34,221 bases of DNA from Candidatus Omnitrophota bacterium (GCA_018824725.1 JAHJGB010000102.1:1-34221); one strand, 5' to 3'. Shown: positions 8,037 through 16,108, counted from the stretch's first letter. Notes: generated by a model from the letters alone, not told the origin. Translations and numbers: made by a program.

Positions 8037-8852
8037 TTATTCAGTTGTTTGCGCGGATAAAGAAATGAATTCCTGCAAGGAGATTGTTTCAGGACGGCGG
8101 TCGGGTGATATGCGGGCTTTTGATAAACAGGTAAACGCTTCTTCTTTTGATTTAAATATGCCTGAAGAAGCCAAAGAGTTCAGAATAGTCTTCCTGCGTT
8201 TTTCAAAACTGGAACGGATCAGCTTAAAAAGCAATTCCTGGTCAATAGACTCGTCTATCTGTTTCTCAAAATCTATCTTTAAAAAACATGAATCAACTTC
8301 TGGCACAGGAAAAAATGCGCCTCTTGGAATTTTAAATAAAATCTTTGTGTCTCCGTAGAACTGGGCATAGCAGGATAGCGATCCATAATCTTTTGTACCG
8401 GGCGCTGCAGCAAGCCTTTCCCCGAATTCCATCTGCACTGTCGCATAAAGAGCCTTGATACAGCCTCTATTGTCTATCAGCTTATTCAATATAGGGCTGG
8501 ATATGAAATATGGGAGATTGCCTACAACAACTAATTTTCTGGAAATAGCTTTGAATTCATAATTCAGGATATCGTCATTTATAAGATTTAAACCTTTATT
8601 ATTTGAGAGGTAGTCATGCAAACGCTTATCTTTTTCTACTGCAATGACTTCTTTTGATTTTTTAACCAAATCTTCTGTTAAGGCGCCTAGGCCCGGCCCT
8701 ATTTCCAAAACAATATCTTCTTTTTCCAGCGCAATAGAACGCATTATTTTATTTTTGATATTCTGGTCTATTAGAAAATTCTGGCCAAGGCGCTTACTGG
8801 GGCGAATATCATATTCGCGCAGAATTGATTTTACTTCGCTTAATTTTAGCAT
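8037..8852 (-). CDS. rsmA: 16S rRNA (adenine1518-N6/adenine1519-N6) dimethyltransferase
   Basis: 271 residues, the usual KsgA/RsmA length. Motifs in order: RLGQNFLID (21-29), SAM-binding motif I EIGPGLGAL (50-58), acidic VEKD after strand 2, catalytic NLPYFI, and a C-terminal helical domain with SSFEKRRKTILNSL. RsmA dimethylates two adjacent adenines in helix 45 of 16S rRNA late in 30S assembly. The gene lies 6 bp downstream of pdxA in the conserved surA-pdxA-rsmA order. The mRNA ends at a palindromic repeat before gatC. Confidence 0.97.
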   Translation of the reverse strand: MLKLSEVKSILREYDIRPSKRLGQNFLIDQNIKNKIMRSIALEKEDIVLEIGPGLGALTEDLVKKSKEVIAVEKDKRLHDYLSNNKGLNLINDDILNYEFKAISRKLVVVGNLPYFISSPILNKLIDNRGCIKALYATVQMEFGERLAAAPGTKDYGSLSCYAQFYGDTKILFKIPRGAFFPVPEVDSCFLKIDFEKQIDESIDQELLFKLIRSSFEKRRKTILNSLASSGIFKSKEEAFTCLSKARISPDRRPETISLQEFISLSAQTTE

Positions 8853-8858
8853 TTTTAA

Positions 8859-9683
8859 TTAACACATGCTGACTGCAAGCTTGATTGCTTCTTTCATGGA
8901 ACTCGGGTCTGCTATGCCCCTGCCTGCTATGTCATAGGCTGTGCCATGGTCTGGAGAGGTGCGGATAAAAGGAAGGCCCAATGTGACATTCACGCCTTTT
9001 TCAAAAGCCAGCATCTTCAGCGGGCCTAATCCCTGATCGTGATACATTGAAATAACAGCGTCTAATTTCCCATGAAAAGCCATATAAAAAATAATATCTC
9101 CTGAAATAGGGCCCAGGACTCCTGGCGCAAGGCGCCTGATTTTTTTAACAGCAGGGATTATTATAATCTGCTCTTCATTGCCTATTTTACCGCCTTCTCC
9201 GCAATGCGGGTTCAATGCGCATACCCCTATTTTTGGTTTTTTAATACCGAAATATCTTTTTAAAGCAAAATCCGTCAATTTTACAGCGTCTATTATTTTT
9301 GCCTGCGTAAGTATCTCGGAGACTTTTTTTAGCGGCACGTGGCGTGTAACGGTAGTGACCTTGAGCGGGCCGCCGCAAAGCATCATTGCGAATTTTTTTG
9401 TATTTGAGGCTTCTGCCAGATACTCGGTATGCCCCTGGAAAGGTATTCCTGATCTATTTATCGTTTCTTTGTTTACAGGGGCTGTTACGAGGGCCTGCGC
9501 TTTCTGCTTTTTTAAAATCTCTGCGGCTTTTTTGATTGCGTCAAAACCGGTTTTATCTCTTGGCTCTATTATAAAGAAATTTGCCAGGCGTTTTATTTTA
9601 GAGTCTTACAGCGCCTTTTTAGTAACCTCGGGCCCGATACCCTTGGGATCTCCTGTGGTAATCAATACGGTGGATTTGATCAT
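8859..9683 (-). pseudogene. pdxA: 4-hydroxythreonine-4-phosphate dehydrogenase, interrupted (pdxA)
   Basis: Translation from the ATG at 9681-9683 begins MIKSTVLITTGDPKGIGPEV, a clear PdxA N-terminus, then meets an in-frame TAA at codon 26 (9606-9608). The same frame resumes with DSKIKRLANFFIIEPRDKTG and continues as PdxA to 8859: metal ligands TRHVPL, NPHCGEGG and MYHDQGLGPLK, and the end SPDHGTAYDIAGRG. The total is about 274 codons against roughly 320-335 for the family, and the shortfall falls next to the stop. This looks like a deletion that created the stop, leaving a pseudogene. Reinitiation at an internal start (for example the ATG at 9386) would lack the N-terminal lobe. PdxA normally oxidises 4-phosphohydroxythreonine in the DXP-independent pyridoxal phosphate pathway. 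The ATG overlaps the upstream gene's stop (ATGA). An assembly error is the main alternative. Confidence 0.8.
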
Positions 9684-10747
9684 TTTATGCAGATATAAGC
9701 TTTTTTCTTAAGGCCTGACAGCCACTCCCCTACCTTTACTTTGAATTCATTCTGGAAAAGCATCATCTGTATATCTTTCTGGGCTTCTTCAAGGCTTAGC
9801 TGCCGCCCATATTTTGTATCCTCGACTTTAAAAATATGATATCCTATCTCGCTTTTAACAGGCTCAGAGGATTCTCCTGGTTTTAATTTAAATATAGCGT
9901 TATCCAGGGACTCGAGCATCTGACCTTTTTCTATATACCCCATATCCCCGCCCTTTTCCGCATTAGGGCCCTTGGAATACTGCATCGCCAGATCGTCAAA
10001 GTTTGCGCCTTCTTTAAGCTTAGCATAAACATCGTCTATTTCTACTTTTGCCAGTTCAAGACTAACCTCGTCTTTTGCCTTTATTAAGATATTTTTTACC
10101 CTGTACTTATCCTCTTCCCTGAGCTGGTTTTTATGCTTTTCATAATAATCGTTTACCTCTGAAGGCAAAACAGAGATCCTTGATTTAACTTCATAATCCA
10201 CAAGTTTTTTCATCATTATCTGGTCTCTGTACCTGTCTTTTAAATTAGCTATGGTAACGCCCTGGGTTTCAAGGGTTTTATAAAACTCATCCTCTGAAGG
10301 AAATCCATTTTTAATATAATCCAGCCTCTCGCTTATTTCCGATTCAGTAACCTTTATGCCTAATTCTTTTGCCCTGCTCAAGACAAGCTTATCCTCTATT
10401 ATCTGGTTCAATATATCCTTTTTGACCCCTTCCATTTTTTGCAATAATTCATCGCCTTTATATTCCTGGCTATACTGGGCGTACAGCACCGACAGCAGCT
10501 GGTCTACATCCTGCTGGGTTATGACTTCGTCATTTACAATCGCCACAAGCTTATTAATAGTCTCTGCCTGAGCGAAAGCGCCAAACGCTATAAGAGCGGC
10601 TGAAATAATTATAATTTTAATACATTCGCGGCCACAAAACCGCAGCCTTAAGGCCGCGGATAAGTAATGGCCGCTCAGTATTCCGCCCAAGGAACCCCGG
10701 GCCTTAGCCCGGGTGGGCGCCATTTTCCTGATGTTTATTAAGTCCAT
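9680..10747 (-). CDS. SurA-like periplasmic peptidyl-prolyl isomerase/chaperone
   Basis: Up to 355 residues. A hydrophobic signal-like segment (IKIIIISAALIAFGAFAQA, about 43-61) is followed by a SurA N-terminal chaperone domain (INKLVAIVNDEVITQQDVDQLL) and one parvulin-type PpiC domain (about 210-310; YRVKNILIKA, then FDDLAMQYSKGPNAEKGGDMGYI, here quoted in parts). It would assist outer-membrane protein folding. The ATG at 10747 is used because GAGAGG lies 6 nt upstream, but it sits inside mfd. The first 42 residues are unlike family members and are encoded by two palindromic repeats. A better signal peptide would start at the ATG at 10625 if a single T were absent, so an ancient or sequencing frameshift is possible. 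Its stop overlaps pdxA. Confidence 0.85.
   Translation of the reverse strand: MDLINIRKMAPTRAKARGSLGGILSGHYLSAALRLRFCGRECIKIIIISAALIAFGAFAQAETINKLVAIVNDEVITQQDVDQLLSVLYAQYSQEYKGDELLQKMEGVKKDILNQIIEDKLVLSRAKELGIKVTESEISERLDYIKNGFPSEDEFYKTLETQGVTIANLKDRYRDQIMMKKLVDYEVKSRISVLPSEVNDYYEKHKNQLREEDKYRVKNILIKAKDEVSLELAKVEIDDVYAKLKEGANFDDLAMQYSKGPNAEKGGDMGYIEKGQMLESLDNAIFKLKPGESSEPVKSEIGYHIFKVEDTKYGRQLSLEEAQKDIQMMLFQNEFKVKVGEWLSGLKKKAYICIK
10627..10713. repeat. Two adjacent palindromes across the mfd stop and the SurA-like gene start
   Basis: Palindrome one pairs CCCGGGC (10696-10702) with GCCCGGG (10707-10713) around a 4-nt loop that contains the mfd TAA. Palindrome two pairs CGCGGCC (10627-10633) with GGCCGCG (10652-10658), with an inner GCC-TTAA-GGC. 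Together they fill the junction and supply the last mfd codons and the atypical N-terminal residues of the next gene. Neither has a T tract. Confidence 0.65.
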
Positions 10748-12614
10748 CTGCAGCCTCTCTTAAAATCCTGCAATATAAATCAAAACCGATTGCGGATATA
10801 TAACCGTGCTGTTCTTTGCCGAGCAGGTTTCCCGCTCCTCTTATCTCCAGGTCTTCCATTGCTATTTTAAACCCTGAACCGAGATCCTTATACCTTTCCA
10901 ATGCATCAAGCCTTCTTTCCGATTCCTTGCTCAATACGCTGCCTCTAGGGACAAGAAAATACGCATACGCCTTATTTTTAAACCTGCCCACCCTGCCTTT
11001 CAGCTGATACAGATCAGCAAGGCCAAACATGTCCGAACGATTAACTATAAGGGTATTGGCATTAGGTATATCAATGCCGGACTCTATTATAACCGTTGAT
11101 ACCAAAACGTCAATACTTCCTTTCATAAATTCTCTCATTATGCCTTCCAATTCTTTTGAATGCATCCTGCCGTGCACAACAGCTACCTTTACCTCAGGCG
11201 CAAGGCCTGATATCCTCTGAGCTATTTTATCAATGCCTTCGATTCTATTGTGCACAAAAAATATTTGGCCGTTTCTCTTTTTTTCAAAAAGTATCGCCTT
11301 CTTTATAACATTATCGTCATATTCCGAGACAATCACTTCTACCGGAAGCCTGTCCTCTGGAGGGGTTTCTATGACAGACATATCTTTTATCCCCATCAGA
11401 GACATGTAAAGGGTTCTTGGGATAGGCGTGGCAGTGAGCGTCAAAATATCTACCGTGAGCCTGATTTTTTTAAGCCTCTCCTTATCGTTTACTCCAAACC
11501 TCTGTTCTTCGTCTATTATCACCAGCCCCAAATCTTTGAACTTCGTATTCTTCCTGAGTATCGCGTGCGTGCCTATAAGGATATCAATAGAGCCTTCTTC
11601 CGCCTGTTTTAATATCCTGTTTGACTCAGCCTTGGTCCTGAAGCGGCTCATCATCTCCACTGTCACAGGAAAATCCTTCATCCTGTTTTTAAATGTTATA
11701 AAATGCTGCTCTGCCAGAAGTGTGGTCGGGACAAGTATTACAACCTGCTTATTATCCATGACTGCTTTAAAAGCCGCGCGGAGGGCAACCTCTGTCTTGC
11801 CGTATCCCACATCCCCGCATAAAAGCCTGTCCATCGGCTTTTTGGCTTCCATGTCTTTTTTTACTTCAACCGTCGAGCGCAGCTGGTCAGGAGTCTCTTC
11901 GAAAGGAAAATTATTTTCAAACTGCGCCTGCCAGTCTGTATCTTTTGAAAACTGGAAACCTTCCACCTTTGAGCGCATCGCGTTTATTTCCAGAAGCTCA
12001 AAAGCCATGGAATAAATCCCCTTTTTAACCCTCTCTTTAACCGCTTTCCACATCTTGGAGCCCAGCTTATAAAGCTTCGGCGGCCTGCGTTCAAACGCAA
12101 CATACTTCTGTATCAGATGCATTTCTTCTATAGGGACATACAGCCTATCGTTATCAGCGTAGTCTATGATAATATTTTCTTTTTCTTCTACGCCAAATTT
12201 TATTTTCTTAAAACCTTTGAATACACCTATGCCGTGGTCCACGTGAACCACATAATCATTTATCTGTATATCTACAAAAGAACTTACCGGGATTTTTTCT
12301 CCCAGATTGATTTTTTTTCTTTTTTTTGGGTAAATGCCCAGCTTTGGAAGGATTATAACCATTGCGTGCTCTTCAAGGGTTTCTGAAGAAAGCAGGCTGT
12401 AGCTCCTTATGGATTCCACAATATTACCTGATAATTCAATCCTGACAGGGCCTTCGAATGCAGGAGGGAAAATATCTATTATGCCGCCGCGCATGCTGAA
12501 GTCTCCTGTTTCAGAAATCATCTCTCTGCGCTCGTAGCCATAATCCACCAGCTGGCCGGCAAGAGCCTTATAATCCAATTCTTCGCCTTTATAGATTTTA
12601 ATGGATTCGAACAT
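10704..12614 (-). CDS. mfd: Reduced transcription-repair coupling factor (Mfd) helicase
   Basis: 636 residues against about 1,100-1,150 for typical Mfd. Present in order: a UvrB-domain-2-like module (about 24-92; YERREMISETGDFSMRGG, then IIDIFP), the RNA-polymerase-interacting CarD-like domain (about 117-170; NDYVVHVDHGIGVFKG) and a RecG-like SF2 translocase (about 235-610) with Walker A GDVGYGKTE (267-275), DEEQ (368-371), TATPIPRT (394-401) and the RGAGNLLG block. Missing: the first UvrB-like domain 1a, the roughly 250-residue segment (domains 1b/3) normally before the CarD-like domain, and the C-terminal TRCF domain (D7). Both ends abut repeats: the stop lies in a hairpin loop and the start is 13 bp from a large repeat. 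It may still displace stalled RNA polymerase. No clear Shine-Dalgarno is seen. Confidence 0.85.
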   Translation of the reverse strand: MFESIKIYKGEELDYKALAGQLVDYGYERREMISETGDFSMRGGIIDIFPPAFEGPVRIELSGNIVESIRSYSLLSSETLEEHAMVIILPKLGIYPKKRKKINLGEKIPVSSFVDIQINDYVVHVDHGIGVFKGFKKIKFGVEEKENIIIDYADNDRLYVPIEEMHLIQKYVAFERRPPKLYKLGSKMWKAVKERVKKGIYSMAFELLEINAMRSKVEGFQFSKDTDWQAQFENNFPFEETPDQLRSTVEVKKDMEAKKPMDRLLCGDVGYGKTEVALRAAFKAVMDNKQVVILVPTTLLAEQHFITFKNRMKDFPVTVEMMSRFRTKAESNRILKQAEEGSIDILIGTHAILRKNTKFKDLGLVIIDEEQRFGVNDKERLKKIRLTVDILTLTATPIPRTLYMSLMGIKDMSVIETPPEDRLPVEVIVSEYDDNVIKKAILFEKKRNGQIFFVHNRIEGIDKIAQRISGLAPEVKVAVVHGRMHSKELEGIMREFMKGSIDVLVSTVIIESGIDIPNANTLIVNRSDMFGLADLYQLKGRVGRFKNKAYAYFLVPRGSVLSKESERRLDALERYKDLGSGFKIAMEDLEIRGAGNLLGKEQHGYISAIGFDLYCRILREAADGLNKHQENGAHPG

Positions 12615-12626
12615 TTTAAATTATAT

Positions 12627-12812
12627 CTGGGTCAGGCTGAGGCCGTTCGGCACTGAAATAGTTTCGCCGCGCGCTACGGTTTACGGCTCATTTTTTATAC
12701 CGAAGGTAGTCTTGACGGTATAAAAACTTCGCCGTAATCCCTTGCGCGCTTAGCTGTAAAAAGCTATTATGCCGAAACTTTTCTAATGTGCCTCAGACCC
12801 AGCCTGACCCAG
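12627..12812 (+). repeat. 180-bp structured repeat, copy 1
   Basis: Terminal inverted repeats CTGGGTCAGGCTG / CAGCCTGACCCAG bound the element. Conserved blocks shared with the copy at 24669-24849 are GCCGTTCGGCACTGAAATA, CTACGGTTTACGGCTC, GTAATCCCTTGC and TCTAATGTGCCTCAGACC. The interior folds as one long hairpin: AGTTTCG with CGAAACT, GCGCGC with GCGCGC, TTACGGC with GCCGTAA, and the apical TTTTTATACCG with CGGTATAAAAA. It lies in the 365-bp gap between argS and mfd. No open reading frame of note is inside. It could be a non-autonomous mobile element or a structured RNA gene. Confidence 0.85.
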
Positions 12813-12832
12813 CAATATATAGAATAGCTATT

Positions 12833-12975
12833 CTTTCCGGCTGGCAGGTTTGAGAAAAGCAATGAGCGAAGGACGCCTCGCTGGGGCGTTTGAGCGCCCG
12901 TCGGCAAAGCCTAAAGATTGCGCAAGTCCCGAGTGAAGCGAGGGGCGTCTTTTCGAAAGCCTGCCAGCCGGAAAG
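12833..12975. repeat. Terminal-inverted-repeat element with CCAGCGA hairpin, copy 1
   Basis: A perfect 16-bp terminal inverted repeat, CTTTCCGGCTGGCAGG (12833-12848) and its complement (12960-12975), encloses 111 bp. An internal hairpin ACGCC-(TCGCTGG)-GGCGT (12873-12889) has a loop that reads CCAGCGA on the minus strand. The strings CGAAAAGACGC and CCCCAGCGAGGC are shared with the element at 24538-24901. It ends 4 bp after the argS stop. No coding capacity is evident. Confidence 0.8.
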
Positions 12976-12979
12976 ATCA

Positions 12980-14611
12980 TTACATCTTTTCAAGCGCAGT
13001 TACGCCCAGTAAACCAAGTCCGCTGGCCAGAACTTTTTTAACTGTATGGATAAGGGTGATCCTTGCCTCGGTAAGAGGCTTATCATCAGTGACTACGCGA
13101 TAAGCGTTGTAATAGGTATGGAAAAATCCTGCCAGGTCTTGCAGATATGCGAGAAGAATAAACGGTTCCAGGTTTATAGCCGCTGCTTCTATTATCTTAG
13201 GATAATGCATCAGGGCTTTTATTAAATCCAGTTCCTGCTCTTTATCCAGCAGAGTCAGATTGTTAAAATTTGGTTTTGCGTTTTTAGAAAATTCTATAAT
13301 GCTGGAAATCCTTGCGTGGGCATACTGTATATAATAAACAGGGTTATCCAGCGTCTGGGCCTTTGCAAGCGCCAGGTCAAAATCAAGATGGCTATCTGTC
13401 CGCCTCATAATAAAAAAGAACCTGGTTGCATCTCTTCCTACCTCATCCATTATTTCCCGCAGCGTAACAAACTCGCCTTCCCTGGTAGACATCCTGACAG
13501 GTTTTCCGCCCCTGTAAAGTGTTACAAGCTGTGCTATCATTATATGCAGCTTATTGCTGTCGTATCCCAGCGCCTCGCAAGCCGCTTTTATCCTGTTTAT
13601 ATAGCCATGGTGGTCAGGCCCGAGTATATCTATTATCCTATCATAACCTTTTTCAAATTTTTCCCTGTGATAAGCCATATCCGAGGTAACGTACGTATAC
13701 GAGCCGTCGCTCTTTATTACCACCCTGTCCTTATCGTCCTTGAACTGAGTTGACCTGAACCATGTTGCGCCTTCCCGCTCGTATAAAAAACCATTGTCCT
13801 TCAGCGCGCTCAGAGTCTTTTCTATGTTACCTGATTTTCCAAGCGATTTCTGGCTATACCAGACATCAAAATGAACCCCGTAATCTTCCAAGTCCCTTTT
13901 TATGGTCTGCATTATTTCTTTAGCTGCATATTCCATGAAAAATTCTTCTGATATTTTTTTATCTTTATGGCTGTTTTTTAACTTTTCCGCTATATCATAA
14001 ATATACCTGCCTTTGTATCCATTCTCAGGAAATTCTGATTGTTCGCCCGTTAACTCCAGAAACCTTGCCTTAAGCGATTTCCCAAGTGCCTGTATCTGCA
14101 CGCCCTCGTCATTTATATAGTACTCCTTGGTAATGTCGTAACCGCAGAACTGTAAAATCCTGGCCAAAGAATCTCCTATGGCCGCCTGCCTCCCGTGAGC
14201 TACGGTCAGAGGCCCTGTTGGATTTGCGCTTACAAATTCTATCTGCGCCTTTTTACCTTCGCCCATGGAAGATTTTCCAAAACTATCTGCTTCATTGATA
14301 ATATCTTTAAGACTGCCTACCACTGCCTTGTTAGAGACATAAAAATTTATAAATCCTGGCTTTTCAACTTTAACATCATTTATGAGATCTGATCTTTCAA
14401 TGTGCTTTATAATAACTGCTGCTATATCTATAGGCGGTTTTCTGATCTGTCTGGATAGTTTCATAGCTATATTTACAGAGAAATCCCCGAATTTTTTCTC
14501 TTTCGGGATTTCCAGGACAATGCCAAGGCTATCATTATCAGATATCTCCGGAAATGCCTTATTTAAAGCTTCTTTTATTATCTTTACCAGGTATGTTTCA
14601 AGCTTGATCAT
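12980..14611 (-). CDS. argS: Arginyl-tRNA synthetase
   Basis: 543 residues, full length for a class Ia ArgRS. It has an N-terminal Add-1 domain (1-95), the HIGH-equivalent NPTGPLTVAHGRQA (130-143), a Rossmann catalytic domain with YVTSDMAYH and DILGPDHHGYI, a KMSKS-equivalent VRMSTREGEFV, and a DALR anticodon-binding domain at the C-terminus (LLAYLQDLAGFFHTYYNAYRV, quoted in part as AGFFHTYYNAYRV). It charges tRNAArg using ATP. The ATG at 14609-14611 lacks a Shine-Dalgarno; the upstream 26 bp contain GGGTCAGGCC on the plus strand, resembling a repeat end. The gene is the last in the nadD-rsfS-HD-GYP group before a repeat-filled gap. Confidence 0.97.
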   Translation of the reverse strand: MIKLETYLVKIIKEALNKAFPEISDNDSLGIVLEIPKEKKFGDFSVNIAMKLSRQIRKPPIDIAAVIIKHIERSDLINDVKVEKPGFINFYVSNKAVVGSLKDIINEADSFGKSSMGEGKKAQIEFVSANPTGPLTVAHGRQAAIGDSLARILQFCGYDITKEYYINDEGVQIQALGKSLKARFLELTGEQSEFPENGYKGRYIYDIAEKLKNSHKDKKISEEFFMEYAAKEIMQTIKRDLEDYGVHFDVWYSQKSLGKSGNIEKTLSALKDNGFLYEREGATWFRSTQFKDDKDRVVIKSDGSYTYVTSDMAYHREKFEKGYDRIIDILGPDHHGYINRIKAACEALGYDSNKLHIMIAQLVTLYRGGKPVRMSTREGEFVTLREIMDEVGRDATRFFFIMRRTDSHLDFDLALAKAQTLDNPVYYIQYAHARISSIIEFSKNAKPNFNNLTLLDKEQELDLIKALMHYPKIIEAAAINLEPFILLAYLQDLAGFFHTYYNAYRVVTDDKPLTEARITLIHTVKKVLASGLGLLGVTALEKM

Positions 14612-14637
14612 AAAAAAGGAGGGTTGGGTCAGGCCTT

Positions 14638-15759
14638 TTAGGCTTTGCGTTTCTTCTTATCCAGAACCTTTATAAAAATCTTCACTATATCCGGGTCAAA
14701 TTGAGTGCCTGCGCCTTCCAATAACTCCTGCCTTATTTTTTTAGAGGACAGCGCTTTTCTGTAAGGCCTGTCTGAAACCATTGATTCGTATGCATCCACA
14801 ACAGAAAGTATCCTTGCGCCCAGGGGGATCTTCTGTTTCTTTAGCCTTGAAGGATACCCCTTACCGTCATATCTCTCGTGATGATGCAGTATGATAGGGG
14901 CAAGATCGTCAAGAAACCCTATCTGCTCTACTATCCCGGAGCCAACCACCGGGTGCATGGTCATTATCTTCCATTCATCCTTGCTCAACTTGGAAGGTTT
15001 TCTTAATATTCCTACGTCTATGCCTATCTTGCCTATGTCATGCAAAAGTCCCGCATATTTCAAAACCTCTTTTTGGCTTTCAGATAGCTTGAGGGTCTCA
15101 GCAATAGCCATACAATGTTCCATGACGCGCTCGGAATGCCCGAATGTCTGGCTGTCTTTGGCGTCTATTATATTAGAAAGCGTCCTGATAGTATTCAGAT
15201 AACCTGTCTGAGCCTGTTCGAAAAGCCTGGCATTTTCAATAGCTATCGCAGCCTGGCTGGCAAACATTGTTAAAAGCTTCGCATCTTCAAGGGTATATTT
15301 TCCTACTTTTATATTGTAAATACTCAAGGTGCCTATAATTTTATCTTTTTGTACAAGAGGCACAGTCACCATTGACCTGAGCCCTATATGTGTAGCATAA
15401 GATGGGTATTTATATTTTTTTTCTTTTCTCAGGTCATTTATAAGATACTGTTTGCCGCTCTTAACTACTCTGCCGGCAATGCTTTCTCCTACCTTGAGGC
15501 TTCTTTTTATCTTTTGAAACCTTTTGCTCGTAAAGCCGTATGAAGAACGCAGAAGAAGCTCGCAGCCTGATTTATCTAAAAGCCTCAGGGAGCAGGCAGA
15601 CGCTTTCATTATAGTTGCTGTTTTTTTTGTTATAAGCGCCAGGACTTCATCGAGATGGAGGGTTGAGGTTATAAATTTACCTATTTCGTAAAGCGCGGAG
15701 AATTCTTCTATTTTTTTCTTGAGGTCTTCTTTGAGCGAGTTTTTTTCTTTTTGTGGCAT
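14638..15759 (-). CDS. GAF domain HD-GYP protein, probable cyclic-di-GMP phosphodiesterase
   Basis: 373 residues: a short N-terminal coiled coil (1-30), a GAF sensor domain (about 35-180) and an HD-GYP domain (about 185-365). The HD-GYP signatures are all there: FGHSERV (207-212), HDIGKIGI (240-247), MHPVVGS, HHHERYDGKGYP (292-303) and VDAYESMVSDRPYR. Family members hydrolyse c-di-GMP to pGpG or GMP at a di- or tri-metal site. No receiver domain or transmembrane segment is seen, so it is a soluble enzyme gated by whatever the GAF domain binds. Its first 52 bp overlap the 3' end of rsfS in another frame. No diguanylate cyclase is in the window; pilT at 21 kb is a plausible but unproven link to motility. 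Confidence 0.93.
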   Translation of the reverse strand: MPQKEKNSLKEDLKKKIEEFSALYEIGKFITSTLHLDEVLALITKKTATIMKASACSLRLLDKSGCELLLRSSYGFTSKRFQKIKRSLKVGESIAGRVVKSGKQYLINDLRKEKKYKYPSYATHIGLRSMVTVPLVQKDKIIGTLSIYNIKVGKYTLEDAKLLTMFASQAAIAIENARLFEQAQTGYLNTIRTLSNIIDAKDSQTFGHSERVMEHCMAIAETLKLSESQKEVLKYAGLLHDIGKIGIDVGILRKPSKLSKDEWKIMTMHPVVGSGIVEQIGFLDDLAPIILHHHERYDGKGYPSRLKKQKIPLGARILSVVDAYESMVSDRPYRKALSSKKIRQELLEGAGTQFDPDIVKIFIKVLDKKKRKA

Positions 15760-16094
15760 AACTTGATTCTAGGAGCATCTCCCCACAAGCCTTCCAAATT
15801 ATAAAACCTTCTAACATCTCCGTAAAATATATGGGCTACAACATCGTAGGCATCTATCAGCACCCACAGGCCTTCATTGTAGCCCTCTATTTTAGAGACA
15901 GACTCCTTTTTTTCAGATAGGCCTGTTTCTATTGTTTCTGCTATTGTCTGGCACCGCTTTGTCGAAGATGCGCTCGCTATGACAAAAAAATCCGTAATAC
16001 TGGACACCTTCCTCATGTCCAGTATTATAATATCCTCTGCTAGCTTTTGTTTTGCAAGTTCTGCAACAAGCAGCGCTTTTTCTTTAGATCTCAC
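15708..16094 (-). CDS. rsfS: Ribosomal silencing factor RsfS
   Basis: 128 residues. The RsfS/Iojap core is clear: AEDIIILDMRKVSSITDFFVI, then S-T-KRCQTIAETIE, EGYNEGLWVLIDAYDVVAHIF and YNLEGLWGDAPRI (quoted in parts). RsfS binds ribosomal protein L14 and blocks subunit joining in starved cells. The C-terminal 17 residues are almost all Lys/Arg/Ser and overlap the next gene by 52 bp. The start is GTG at 16092-16094 with no good Shine-Dalgarno. In many bacteria rsfS follows nadD, as here, with one small gene between them. Confidence 0.93.
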   Translation of the reverse strand: MRSKEKALLVAELAKQKLAEDIIILDMRKVSSITDFFVIASASSTKRCQTIAETIETGLSEKKESVSKIEGYNEGLWVLIDAYDVVAHIFYGDVRRFYNLEGLWGDAPRIKLCHKKKKTRSKKTSRKK

Positions 16095-16108
16095 AAATTG
16101 ATATGCTT

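Noticed and set aside
12598-12630. TATAAT 5 nt before the mfd ATG as a leaderless promoter
   Set aside because: No acceptable -35 lies 16-18 bp upstream; the region is the end of a repeat element.
12793-12993. Open frame in the argS/mfd gap
   Set aside because: It lies entirely in the inverted-repeat element and changes with the repeat sequence; no domain is recognisable.
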